A DNA stretch of 64,000 nucleotides from Psychrobacter urativorans (lineage in GTDB: Bacteria > Pseudomonadota > Gammaproteobacteria > Pseudomonadales > Moraxellaceae). Location: NCBI RefSeq assembly GCF_001298525.1, contig NZ_CP012678.1:2666001-2730000 (forward strand), given 5' to 3'. Below the pieces are notes generated by a model. The model saw only the letters and a list, made by a program, of their open reading frames with translations, did not search any database and was not told where the DNA came from. Shown piece by piece: positions 24,152-34,529 of this stretch (positions are counted from its first letter, which is position 1; the number at the start of each line of letters is the position of its first letter). Position numbers and translations under genes: made by a program.

Positions 24152-26907
24152 TACTCAGCCTGTAGATCAGCAGAGATAATTCCTGCATAGGCTTTGGCAC
24201 GATCAAAAGCCTCGTTATTGATACGATAACGTCTGTCCATAATTTGGTCGGTCACACTATTATGAAACAGTGACTTAATATCGGGTGTTAAGTTATCAAC
24301 TTGAATGAATTTATCTTTGCTATCTTTTGCAGGGTCGTTAAGTACCCAGCCAATACGCTCCCAATCTGAGAAGAAATACTCTTGTAGTAGAGGAATAATA
24401 CGGTTCTCAAATATATTCGCAAGCTCTTCTTCTCTTTCCTCATCTGATTGTAGATCCATAAGCGACCATAAGTAAGCGTGGCCTATAGTGTGCTCACGAT
24501 CTAATAACACTTCAATACGTTGATTCATCACTTCAAGTATCTTTGATATGAGTATGTTATATACCTCTATATCGCCTAGCAGCGCAGGTTTTGGGAGAAG
24601 CTCAATGAATTCAAACCTACGGCGGAGTGCGAAGTCAATTTGCGCCAACGATTTATCCGCAGTGTTCATCGTACCAAGTACGTATAGGTTTGAGGGTACT
24701 GAGAACTTTTCCTTAGAGTAGGGCAATGTAACTTCGCGGGCATCGCTCCCGTCTTTGCGTTTATCAGGTTCTAATAAGGTAATAAGCTCACCAAATATGC
24801 GTGAAATATTGCCTCTATTTATCTCATCGATAATCAGTAAATGAGGCTTATTTAAAGGGCTTAATATTTGTTCAGGTGCGAGAAGCTCTTTAAGCTTGTC
24901 TCGGTTAATCGTACTGTCTTTAAGATTATACAAAGTCATTTGAGACAGGGATTTTTCGAATAGCTTTTCTTTAGGAAGGCTTGTTTCATACACTCGTAGC
25001 CATTTAACCTTTCTTGACTGTTGGTAGCCAATACGATCAGACAAGTCTAGAAATTCATAGTTTCCTTTTACTTCTGCTATTGCGCGAAATTTATGGTTAC
25101 CATCAGAGATGACTACTAGGTCGCCAGTTTTAATCACGTTCTTAAAGCTATTAACGGCAGTTGCTAGATAATTGTAAGGGTCATCTGAAAGAGAGGTGTT
25201 TCGGGTAGACTCAAACTTTGAAACGACCTGCTTTCTATTTTCACACCCTGTAAAATTAATATCTTCGCCCCAGCCTAGAAGGATATAGTTATTCTCAATA
25301 CACTCATTGAAAATATCTTCACCCTCATCTTCTAGTGTATTACCAAGGGACAACTTCCAAATTCTCTTACCATCAATATTAACTGACTGCGTTGATCCGG
25401 TTCTTTCTTTCGCATTGGTATCGGCCAAACTGCATATACTTTTAAAAATGCCTGGCATAACGTCATAGCTGATTAATGATTGATTATCAGGTCCTTTATT
25501 GACGGTAGGTCTAATGCCCTCAACAAAGTCTTCATAAGCAAAGCTTTGATGAAAGGTTGTGAATGCAATGCGGCCTTTGCTGGTTAGTTCGTCATACTTT
25601 TGCTTAAGTGAAACACGCTTTTTATTATCTGTTAAGCTATTAAGTACCCATGCTTGGTACCATTCGGGATCAACACACTCTACAGCTAGCTCTGTTGTTT
25701 TATACGTTTTACCTGTACCAGGAGGGCCATATAAGACTCGGTTTAATGGCTGTGGTATATAGTCTTCTGCGATCTCATATTCAGCACTTTTGGAAGAAAC
25801 AGTATTAGAGGTTTTAGCTTTATTTTTGTTTAATAGCCATGCCTCATAAGAAATCTCATAGAAAGTCTGATCGGTTTTCGAGGCTACGTGGTTCATGGTA
25901 TCTTGATAATTATGCCAGCCATCTTTAGGGGTATCAATGTTTTTAGACGTGAGCCAAGGACGAGTTTGACTATCAACAGGTAAGTAATTTGATGGGTCTA
26001 TGTAAAATAAATTTTGGGTGAGCTTGGTAAAAGCAGTACCTGGAATCTCCATAGCAGAGTCGAATAAGTCCGCATCAATACTATGAGCGCGCGCTTGGTG
26101 AAATATCTTCCAAAGCATAGGGACATACTCAGGTTTTCGTATATAACCGTATGGAAACATCCATACCTTCTGTGGGTTTGATCTAGGCAAACCATTTAAG
26201 TCAGTTGGTATAAGACTTTGTAGTTCGAGCTTGGTAAGTAGCTTGGTAAGAGTTTGAAGGCTTCGAGTTTCACCATATTTCATTATTAGTGAAAGGAATG
26301 AGAAGGGGTCCATGACTTTAACTTTACTTTTCTCATTTTTTATTAATTGATCCTGAAGACCATTGTTTATCCCAATCTCTATGAGGATATCGACTAAATC
26401 TTCTTGTTTGTCTTCAAAATCAACTAGCCAATCCGAAATTGCTTTGAAGGCTGGTATCCAAGTAAACTGGTATTGTTTGTTTTTATTCAATTTTATTTCC
26501 ATATTTTTATCATTGGTACTCACAAAATCTAAGTCTTCCATCGCCTCTACTAGCTCATCTCGCATTTTCCACTCAAATAAATGGTTAGAGTCATATCGGC
26601 CTGTCATGACAATACGCCAATAAATTTGACCACCTTCATTGCTGACGATTTGAAATCTATTTAACTCTTTTTGGACTTGCTTGCCGAACTGAGTGATAGC
26701 GCCATTGAACGTATTGTGATGTAGGTTGTATTTATCACCAAGAGCTTTGCAGGTAGATTTATGACCAGGTTCTAAATAAAAAGCTGTTAATGCATCTATA
26801 TAGCTGCGCTTCATTATGTCTTTATTAGAGATTATTTGCTTCCATTCATCTTTGGTAACAAAGGCTGGGGACTCATAGTCGCTTTCTGTGACTGTTATTG
26901 TTTCCAT
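24151..26907 (-). CDS. mcrB: McrB-type GTPase/AAA+ with inserted EVE-like domain
   Basis: The motor subunit of McrBC, about 918 residues. The N-terminal region has a helix-turn-helix-like segment (HKSTCKALGDKYNLHHNTF) and a long specificity domain. The AAA+ core has Walker A YGPPGTGKTYKT (about 395-405), Walker B LLIIDEINRG (about 690-700), the McrB sensor GTMNTADKS (about 750) and ALRRRFEF. Between Walker A and Walker B lies an extra segment of about 150 residues with IWKLSLG, YILLGWGE and GDLVVISDG, resembling an EVE/PUA-like modified-base reader. E. coli McrB lacks this. The methionine at 26907 has GGAA upstream and is preferred to 26925. The gene is coupled to mcrC. Confidence 0.85.
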   Translation of the reverse strand: METITVTESDYESPAFVTKDEWKQIISNKDIMKRSYIDALTAFYLEPGHKSTCKALGDKYNLHHNTFNGAITQFGKQVQKELNRFQIVSNEGGQIYWRIVMTGRYDSNHLFEWKMRDELVEAMEDLDFVSTNDKNMEIKLNKNKQYQFTWIPAFKAISDWLVDFEDKQEDLVDILIEIGINNGLQDQLIKNEKSKVKVMDPFSFLSLIMKYGETRSLQTLTKLLTKLELQSLIPTDLNGLPRSNPQKVWMFPYGYIRKPEYVPMLWKIFHQARAHSIDADLFDSAMEIPGTAFTKLTQNLFYIDPSNYLPVDSQTRPWLTSKNIDTPKDGWHNYQDTMNHVASKTDQTFYEISYEAWLLNKNKAKTSNTVSSKSAEYEIAEDYIPQPLNRVLYGPPGTGKTYKTTELAVECVDPEWYQAWVLNSLTDNKKRVSLKQKYDELTSKGRIAFTTFHQSFAYEDFVEGIRPTVNKGPDNQSLISYDVMPGIFKSICSLADTNAKERTGSTQSVNIDGKRIWKLSLGNTLEDEGEDIFNECIENNYILLGWGEDINFTGCENRKQVVSKFESTRNTSLSDDPYNYLATAVNSFKNVIKTGDLVVISDGNHKFRAIAEVKGNYEFLDLSDRIGYQQSRKVKWLRVYETSLPKEKLFEKSLSQMTLYNLKDSTINRDKLKELLAPEQILSPLNKPHLLIIDEINRGNISRIFGELITLLEPDKRKDGSDAREVTLPYSKEKFSVPSNLYVLGTMNTADKSLAQIDFALRRRFEFIELLPKPALLGDIEVYNILISKILEVMNQRIEVLLDREHTIGHAYLWSLMDLQSDEEREEELANIFENRIIPLLQEYFFSDWERIGWVLNDPAKDSKDKFIQVDNLTPDIKSLFHNSVTDQIMDRRYRINNEAFDRAKAYAGIISADLQAE

Positions 26908-27018
26908 TGATAATTCCGTTAGCATTTATTAGCGTATGGTGAAAATTTAGATTCTCAATTAAGAATGTGCCACACTGGATTAGGATTTTTAAACATAAGA
27001 ACTTTCTATCGATAGCTC

Positions 27019-27438
27019 TTATTCATTCAAATAAAAATTAGGGTGTAGTAGCAATTCAGGCAGTCCATCAGAGCTAACATATACCACCGCATTTTGGCTG
27101 AAGTCACAACACAATTTTATACTGGCTTCTTTATCTATTGGATAAGTAAAGAAGCTGTCTTCTCGCCACTTACCGTCCTTACTTACACCATAACCATCAA
27201 TTACATTCAAGCCTTGTGTCAGTAACTCTGCTTTTAGTTTTTGATTGGCTTTTCGGTTGTCTTCAACCGTAAGCTCTTTTCCTAGAGGGTTCCAGGCAGT
27301 GATAAATAATCCGCCATCAGGAGTAAATGGCTGCAAAAGAGAAGCAGATTTAGAGCATGACTTAGCGATATTAAGTGAGGTGTCACCAAAGCAATAATTG
27401 GTTTGACGATAAGCTTCTAAAAGGGAAGGATCTAACAT
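27019..27438 (-). CDS. DUF3293 domain protein
   Basis: A 139-residue protein matching the DUF3293 pattern: LLEAYRQTNY at the N-terminus, FITAWNPLG in the middle, and WREDSFFTYPI then SQNAVVYV toward the end. The function of this family is unknown, and the protein is compact and cytosolic. It lies between mcrB and the GIY-YIG gene on the same strand, with about 100 bp upstream of mcrB and about 54 bp after the preceding gene. It may be a passenger or an accessory of one of the two restriction-type systems around it. The family assignment is from memory of its conserved residues. Confidence 0.7.
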   Translation of the reverse strand: MLDPSLLEAYRQTNYCFGDTSLNIAKSCSKSASLLQPFTPDGGLFITAWNPLGKELTVEDNRKANQKLKAELLTQGLNVIDGYGVSKDGKWREDSFFTYPIDKEASIKLCCDFSQNAVVYVSSDGLPELLLHPNFYLNE

Positions 27439-27492
27439 AAATAGCTCGCTAAAGTAATGGTTTAAGGGGTTAATAAAGATACAAAGTGATTG

Positions 27493-28839
27493 TCATTTCA
27501 AAACCACCTTGCCAGCCGTACCATCCATTCGATAGTTTTTAATATCTCCTGCAATAACCAGATTAATGGCTTTCTCAATCTCATCAAGGGGAACGTTGAA
27601 CCACTCTGTCGCCTTGTAGAGGTTATCGTTTGCTGCTTTTAAGGATACTTTGACTCTTTGATCATAGAAGAAGGCATGCAGTACACCCTCCACGCTCCGA
27701 GCATTGGCATCATAGACCTGCCACTCAGCAATGATATCTACAGGCTGTTGCAAGAAAGCGGTATCCCTAATCGAGTGTTTAGTACGAGCCTCTCCTGTAA
27801 GGGTTGAGAAACCAACTTTATGTAAGTGTTTATAGTGCGCTAAGGTGCTTGGCGTATCAGTCAGCTTGGCAACATAGATGACACCAGTAAGCTGTCGATC
27901 ATCACCGAAGCTTTTGGCCAACTCATCATCCATCCAGTCAGGATCAGTAATTAACAACTGATAGCTGTTTTCATATTTATATTGAGCAGTAGCCAGTGAG
28001 CGAATAAGCATATTTGACTCAGTACCGTTAGCAAATACCAGACGAAGTCGCTGCTGGTTACGCTCATTCTTTCGATTTTCTGCTTGGTATATATCCGCGA
28101 CATAACACAAAATCCCGTTTAAAACGAAGACGCTGCCAATGTTGATATCTTTCACCGATGAAAAGTTAGTTTTAGTAAAAGCTCCCGTTTGAATGGCTTG
28201 AGAGATACGCTCAAAGGTTGCCTCAAACTTATAAAATTCCTTACATTCAAAGCGGGTTGCTATTTCTTCATCATCGTACTGGTCATAAGTATTGCGAGAA
28301 TTGAGCTGACTATCACTGACTAAGATTTCAGAATGGATGTTGTCAAAAATACCTAGGTCATCACTGTTAAAGATATCGTCTAGACTATTGATAACAGGTA
28401 ACTCATTAACAGCCTCGACTACTGGCGCATCTTTTTTAATACGGGCTTCTTTTTTAGCAATACTATCTTCTTCATTGCTCATACTCTTATCTAAGGCTTT
28501 AGGCTCTTCGGATAGGATAGAAGTAGTACTTTGAGCAGTTAGTAAACCATGCTTATCTAAAGCTAGCAGTTCTTGCGAGTTGGCGTGGTTGGTTTGTATG
28601 GTAGCTAATAGGCGAGCATTTATCTTTTCATTGATATCGTTGGCACTGCTACTGGGTATGCACCCATGTTGATCGATAAAAAGATTGATAGTTTCAAATT
28701 GGTGCGCTAAAACACTGTTATTCGCCGAGCTTTTAGTAATGGGCTTTATATCATCTAATAGCCCCGTACTGTCATTAGAAAAAATATCTTCTAGTGTCTT
28801 GTATTCACGACTTTGATAGATCTCATCGAGTTTAATCAT
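27493..28839 (-). CDS. GIY-YIG (T5orf172-type) nuclease protein
   Basis: A protein of about 448 residues with a C-terminal GIY-YIG-type nuclease. The signature strands appear as GVIYVAKL (about 325) and HKVGFST (about 343), followed by an arginine (EARTKHS), a glutamate before a histidine helix (VEGVLHAFF) and TEWFNVP. This is the T5orf172 subclass. The first 300 residues are polar and partly low complexity and may bind partners. The ATG at 28839 overlaps the helicase stop by 8 nt and has GAGAAG upstream; a longer frame to 28878 lacks a Shine-Dalgarno sequence. It is co-transcribed with the helicase and methyltransferase, and likely provides the cutting activity of that set. Confidence 0.7.
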   Translation of the reverse strand: MIKLDEIYQSREYKTLEDIFSNDSTGLLDDIKPITKSSANNSVLAHQFETINLFIDQHGCIPSSSANDINEKINARLLATIQTNHANSQELLALDKHGLLTAQSTTSILSEEPKALDKSMSNEEDSIAKKEARIKKDAPVVEAVNELPVINSLDDIFNSDDLGIFDNIHSEILVSDSQLNSRNTYDQYDDEEIATRFECKEFYKFEATFERISQAIQTGAFTKTNFSSVKDINIGSVFVLNGILCYVADIYQAENRKNERNQQRLRLVFANGTESNMLIRSLATAQYKYENSYQLLITDPDWMDDELAKSFGDDRQLTGVIYVAKLTDTPSTLAHYKHLHKVGFSTLTGEARTKHSIRDTAFLQQPVDIIAEWQVYDANARSVEGVLHAFFYDQRVKVSLKAANDNLYKATEWFNVPLDEIEKAINLVIAGDIKNYRMDGTAGKVVLK

Positions 28840-31033
28840 GACTATTGGCTTCTCGCTTTGCTTTTTGGTTTCTGACATAGGAGATGACTTCAGTCATACG
28901 TCGTTCGATAGCATCTTCTGAGTTTCTATTCGGCTGACGACCTTTATTCTTGATAAAAGCAACTATCTTTGACCACATCAGTACCGCTTCCGCCTCAGTG
29001 ACGGTTGAACGGCTGGCATGCACGACGTCATTGATGGTCTGCAAGACTTCTTTATCGACTGTTCTAGATAGGACTTCATAAGCATCATGAAATGGGTTAA
29101 CCGATTTCACAAGATCGATAGGGAGGTTGTTCACGTTGACAAACTTACTGCCAACCTTCACAAAGCCGTTGCTAGGATTCGAGTCATTGCTGCTGCTTGA
29201 TTTGGTTTTAGGGTTATATATTTTTGCATCAGCTGGCAGGTGGCGCTCTTTAATAATGTCGTTTTCATTGAGCTGACTTTTTCGTTCAGCATTTAGAGTA
29301 GCGATATCTACATACTCAGTGCCTTTCTGAATGAAAAAACGTTCATTTTCGATGATGGCATCATCAGGAATATCTTTACCGTCAACCACGCCGCCTTGGC
29401 GGTTGATTGCCATATATTGCATGACACCTTCTTGTACTTGCCGTACTTCATTGGCATCTAGTGTTGGGTATTTACTACGAATAATACTTGGGATGACGGT
29501 ATCTGATACCGCTTCGGTCTCGACGTTATTGGTTTCGGCGGCGATATACTTTTTCATATGATCTGCGTTCTGGCATAACTGAGCTAATATCTCTTCACGG
29601 TCTTGGTTCAGTATCTTCATGACTCGATCAGAAGGTGAATTTACTGTGTCATCAATAATGACTGTACCTGCCGGTAAGTCTAACGTACCTAATATGTCTA
29701 TCTCGCTACGACGCTTAAAGTTGATATTAGGTTTCAGCACTTGGTCCATTAGCAGTGATAAAGTAATGGCCTTTAATAAGTCATTAACAGAGCTTGTCAC
29801 CTCAGACTTATCCGCTTCTGGCTCAGCAATTAGGTTGGTAAATTGAGCATGGTGCTTGCCCGCGCTATCGCGTGTTGAGCGTCCAATAATCTGCACTACC
29901 TCGGTTAGAGAGCCGCGATAGCCAATGGTTAATACGTGCTCACAATACTCCCAGTCAAAGCCTTCTTTTGCCATGCCAAGGGCTACGATGATATCCATAT
30001 CATCACGAGAGGTAATATCAGCCAAGTAAGCCTGTGTATTCACTCTTATAGCGTCATCAGTCACCAAGTCAGCGAGTAGTAAGCGCCTACCATCATGTGT
30101 TCGTATGGTGATAACGCCAGTATTTTCATCGCGTGAATCAATGACACCGATAATATCAATAATGCGTCCAACGGTCTCATACTTGTCTGTCTCAGCGGTT
30201 AAGCTATTAACGTTAGGGATGTGAATGATGGTCTTTTTGCTGGTATCTAAGCACTCATCTAAGGCATCAAAGAATGACTTTTTATAAAAGTGATAACCCA
30301 ATCCTAATGATTTTAGGTGCTCATAACCATTGAGCTGTTCATAATAGGTGGAAGTCACCTTATCGAACCTTTCTTCATCGCTATCTGACAAGATAGGCAC
30401 TGAATCGCCACGGAAATAAGAACCGGTCATTGCCACAATATGCGCGCTGGTCTGCGTCGTAATGCTATCGAGTATGGCTCCCAAGCGGTTAGAGTCATCT
30501 GCTGATACGTGATGGAATTCATCAATACCGATAAGTACATCGTTAAATAACGCTATGCTACCGCCTTCCTCAATCACTTTATCAAAGCCATATCTAAAAC
30601 TGTGATGAGTACAGACTAGCACTTGGAGAAGAGCGTTATCACTGACGTCTGAAGTGATAAACTCTGAGAAGATAGCGCTCTTGCGAGTATCACTTTGAGC
30701 AACACTTAAGCATAAGTTATAGCGATCTGCTACTTCCCAATCGGCAAAGAAACCAAAATCGCTAAGCGCTGTTGATTTAAAGGACTTACCAATACTCATC
30801 TCTGGTACGGCAATGATGACTTTTTTGACACCTTGATTGATAAGTTTGTCTAAGGCCAAAAACATCATGGCGCGTGATTTACCAGAGGCAGGCGGCGACT
30901 TAATGAGTAAGTATTGGCTATGACGCTTCTCGAATGCACGTGCCTGCATTTCCCGCATGCCCATCGAATTATGGGTCTTGCTTTGACCCGTGCGGGCGTA
31001 AGTTTGATTGAGGATATTAACGGGCTTAGACAT
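28832..31033 (-). CDS. DEAD/DEAH-family SF2 helicase
   Basis: A 733-residue helicase with Walker A SPPASGKSRA (about 49), Walker B GIDEFHH (about 172), motif III AMTGSY, and C-terminal motifs GMAKEGFDW and QIIGRSTRD (about 385). The C-terminal 300 residues are not conserved with known helicases and end in a basic helix. It resembles the restriction-subunit helicases of type I/III systems but lacks their nuclease domain. That activity is probably supplied by the GIY-YIG gene, whose start overlaps the helicase stop by 8 nt. The methyltransferase gene lies about 60 bp upstream on the same strand. Confidence 0.8.
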   Translation of the reverse strand: MSKPVNILNQTYARTGQSKTHNSMGMREMQARAFEKRHSQYLLIKSPPASGKSRAMMFLALDKLINQGVKKVIIAVPEMSIGKSFKSTALSDFGFFADWEVADRYNLCLSVAQSDTRKSAIFSEFITSDVSDNALLQVLVCTHHSFRYGFDKVIEEGGSIALFNDVLIGIDEFHHVSADDSNRLGAILDSITTQTSAHIVAMTGSYFRGDSVPILSDSDEERFDKVTSTYYEQLNGYEHLKSLGLGYHFYKKSFFDALDECLDTSKKTIIHIPNVNSLTAETDKYETVGRIIDIIGVIDSRDENTGVITIRTHDGRRLLLADLVTDDAIRVNTQAYLADITSRDDMDIIVALGMAKEGFDWEYCEHVLTIGYRGSLTEVVQIIGRSTRDSAGKHHAQFTNLIAEPEADKSEVTSSVNDLLKAITLSLLMDQVLKPNINFKRRSEIDILGTLDLPAGTVIIDDTVNSPSDRVMKILNQDREEILAQLCQNADHMKKYIAAETNNVETEAVSDTVIPSIIRSKYPTLDANEVRQVQEGVMQYMAINRQGGVVDGKDIPDDAIIENERFFIQKGTEYVDIATLNAERKSQLNENDIIKERHLPADAKIYNPKTKSSSSNDSNPSNGFVKVGSKFVNVNNLPIDLVKSVNPFHDAYEVLSRTVDKEVLQTINDVVHASRSTVTEAEAVLMWSKIVAFIKNKGRQPNRNSEDAIERRMTEVISYVRNQKAKREANSHD

Positions 31034-31095
31034 GGTTTACTCTACTATAGACAAGATAAATGGCGTTGTTTTTTAGGCTATGGCTCGTATAACAG

Positions 31096-33876
31096 CTACT
31101 TAGCTTTCTTTTTACCTTTGCTCTGCTGCTCTAGCTCGATAAGCTTTTCATAACGTGCCAGCAAATGCGCCAAACGCTCTTCAGTATTGGCAAATCCTTG
31201 CGGGCGATACAGCTTATCTACTGCGTCGTCTAACGTACTATGCGCTTGTTTTAAGTCCTCAGGCATCTTATCGGGATCGTATAGCTCTGCGAGAGTCTTG
31301 CCGGCATTGCTGGCGCGGGCGAGTAGGATTTCTTCTGCGAGGTTTTCAATATTTTTCTTTTGATCGTCAGTGACATCGGGGAATGGGAAGGTGTTGTAGA
31401 CTATGGTGCCAGAATAACGATATCCAATTCCTAAGCGTCCTGCTACTAATCTCATCCAGTCATTTTGAATTATTGAAGTTAAAATTCCAAAATCATACAG
31501 ATTGCCATTTGGAATTACGTGAACTAGGTTTGTTGCTATTGTATCGCTATCTATAAATCCAATAGGTACGTACAGCCTATTACTTGAAGTAACGCTTGGC
31601 ACTAAAATATAGCGTTTAGATATTGGATGTCTATTTTCAGCAAATAAATGAGGGATTTCTGCAAGCTTTTTAGTACTTAGTTTTTCACTATTAAACCGCA
31701 TGTGTTTAACAGCTTCCAATCTTTTGGCAATTTCAGGATATGTATAAAGGTCTTTTATTTCTTCATCTTGAAACCAAAGACACCATCGTTCTTTTGAGTT
31801 TAAGAATTCCTCAGAACCAATTAGCTTTTTAATCCATTTCTCAGATTTTGGTTCTATACTAATTAATTCACATCTTTCTTCTTTTGAAAGAATCAAGTTA
31901 CCACCATCTACTGGTTTGCTTCCGTACACCATTATTGAACCGTCATGTATGGGTTTTCTACGACTTTCTACTGCAATATTTGATCCTGATATTAGATAAG
32001 GGCCAATATTTTCAACTTTTTCAGTGTGCCAAATATCGTCTAGTAATTTATATATGACTTTATTCTTACAAGGTCGATTTGATAAACCAATAATTACCAC
32101 ATGTACAGCAGCGTTATGTTTAGCATTATTTTTCCAAGGAAACCCTTGGTAGGCAAAATTAATATCAATGTCTAAATCAAAAATGTAAGGGAATAGCATG
32201 GCTACTTGCTCACCTTGAGCAATAGAATTAGTCGATACTAAAGCAAGCTCAGCATTAGATTTTTCAATATACTGTGACCCCTTCCAAAACCAAGATGCAA
32301 CATAATCAAGAGATTTGAACTTTTTAAATCCTTTAAATACTCGTGTCATATCTTCAGTTTGTTCATCATTACGACTCCCAGTACCACCAAACGGCGGATT
32401 CCCAATGATATAAATCTCATCACTGCCATTATTTCGACAGACCTCATTCCAATCTATACGCAAGCTATTGCCATACACAATATGCCCACTATCCTTGAGA
32501 GGTAGCATCGGCGTGGATGCACCAAGCTCTTGCTCGAACAGTACATTCATTTGGTGTTCAGCGAGCCATAGTGATAAACGTGCAATTTGACTGGCAAAGT
32601 CGTCATACTCGATACCGTATAAATTGTCTAAGCTGACCACACTATCAAAGCCTAAACCTAACCGATTGTCTTTAGAGCCTAGTAAGTCGCGTTGTGCTTT
32701 TAACACGTCAATCTCTAGTTTACGTAGCTCTTTATAAGCAATAATCAAGAAGTTGCCCGATCCGCAGGCGGGGTCAAATACTTTGATTTGGCTGATACGC
32801 TCAAGCAAGGCATCCAAGCGTTCAGCTTTATTGTTCTTATGGTGATTGTCATGACTCAGTGCTATGACCGTGTCTAGCTCTGCACGTAGCTCATCTAAGA
32901 ATAGCGGCTGTATGACCTTCATGATATTGCTAACACTGGTGTAATGCTGTCCTAAGCTGCCACGCTGCTCAGGATCAATCACTGCTTGAAACATGGAACC
33001 GAAAATATCGGGGTTAATCTCAGCCCAGCTCAAACGGGCACACTCTAGCAAGATACGGCGGGTACGCGCATCAAACTCAGGAATGGCGAACTGATATTCA
33101 AACAAGCTGCCGTTAACATAGGGGAATGCACTGAGGTGCGTGGGCTTAGTACTACGCTCGGCACTAGACTCAGGCAAGTCGAGCACCTCAAACAGCTCAT
33201 ACAAGACGCCATCGACATCGCTGCCATCTATATTGGTGGCTCTATCAATCACTTTATAGAATTGCTCTGCCTTAAAAATGCCCGTGTCTTCGGCATAAAA
33301 GCAAAATAGTAGCCGCGTTAGAAATATATTGAGCGCATGCAGATCATCAGCCGTATTGAACTCGTTGAGCTTGCGGATATGGTCAAACAAGCGCCCCATC
33401 TTTTCAGACGCTTGTACATCAGCAGGATGCTCTGAGTACTCGCGAGCACGCTCTAAGCCTGCAAGTGGCAATAGGAAATGATAGTTTTTATAAAGGTCAG
33501 TAAAGTCGCAGTCGAGCGTTTCATCCTACTTAGTGTCGTTAATCAGTACGGTATTGAAGTCTGTGACCATTACCATGCGGATTTTGTGCTGATTGATGCT
33601 TGGGCTGCTGATCACCTCACTGAGCGCTTTAGCAAGGTCTTGACCTGCATCTACAGGCTTAAAGTAGATACGATGCTTATTGGCAACCTCGCCAGCCTCA
33701 GGCTTTGCCGCGACGTTAAAACGACCGTCATTTTTCTTAAGTGATGTAATAGTAGATTTTGAGACATCTAGCAGCGTTAGGAAATCGTATATAAAATCGT
33801 CTTTTTTATTGTTATCAATGACTTTGGTGGTCAATTTTTCTAAATCTTCAAAAAACTGAGTTTGGTTAAATGCCAT
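31096..33876 (-). pseudogene. Large N6-adenine DNA methyltransferase, broken by an in-frame TAG
   Basis: The frame from 33876 encodes about 926 codons of an MmeI/YeeA-like class I adenine methyltransferase. A short N-terminal domain is followed by a helical spacer, the AdoMet motif FDPACGSGNFL (about 369), the catalytic NPPFGG (about 492) and a long target-recognition region. A TAG codon at 33526-33528 interrupts it after 116 residues (VTDFNTVLINDTK). The sequence continues in the same frame with DETLDCDFTDLYKNYHFLLPLAG, which belongs to the family. A 791-residue product could restart at a TTG (33471). The N-terminal nuclease motif also looks degenerate. Nonsense mutation, suppression or a sequencing error are the possible readings. 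Confidence 0.8.
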
Positions 33877-34037
33877 GGTTGTCTCTGTAAATGAATTACG
33901 GGTGGAATAAGTAGGCTAATGTGTAATTATAGCGCTATCTTATCGTATTTGAAGTGTTAGATGTTCTGAATGACATAGTATGACACTGTTTCAATTTTAA
34001 TAATAACGAGACTCAAGTCTACTAATAGGACTTAATA

Positions 34038-34529
34038 ATGATAGTTAGTGACTACTTTCACGGTGATTCTATCCGTATTGGATGGATTCAGCATGATAGC
34101 TACAGAGAGGCGTTACGCATCATTATCGATTTTGCTATCGATAAGCACCGTCATGCCGAAAGGGTAATTGATGTCCGTACGGAGCTTAGTGACTTGCGAG
34201 ATGAGCTGAGAGGTTTTGACCATAGAACCCTGCAGTGGCTTCATGACTGTATGGCAGCTGCGTTCCGTATGGAGTATTGTCTTAATGCAGATTTATTTAC
34301 GTATGTGATACCCGACCCTCATACACCTGAAGAGACTATAATATTTTGGCTTGAATTTCTTAGAAAAGAGCTAGAAAGAGTACTTTTAGAATATTTGCAG
34401 CTTCCTCGATTAATTCTTACTGCGGCTCTCTATCCAAATCCTGATAAAAAAGGTATGGCTGCAGAAGACGAGATTTATGAGCTGACTAGACGACTATATC
34501 CCGACTTGAGGCATTTTCAAATCAAATGA
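34038..34529 (+). CDS. Uncharacterised 163-residue protein
   Basis: I recognise no family. The protein is soluble, largely helical and rich in charged residues (RVIDVRTELSDLRDELRG), with a tryptophan/phenylalanine-rich middle (IIFWLEFLRKELE). It is divergent from the methyltransferase gene and lies about 380 bp before zorA on the same strand, so it probably has its own promoter. An ATG at 34038 follows AGGACTTAATA. Its place between two defence modules makes a small antiphage effector or regulator plausible, but nothing in the sequence proves that. Confidence 0.55.
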   Translation: MIVSDYFHGDSIRIGWIQHDSYREALRIIIDFAIDKHRHAERVIDVRTELSDLRDELRGFDHRTLQWLHDCMAAAFRMEYCLNADLFTYVIPDPHTPEETIIFWLEFLRKELERVLLEYLQLPRLILTAALYPNPDKKGMAAEDEIYELTRRLYPDLRHFQIK

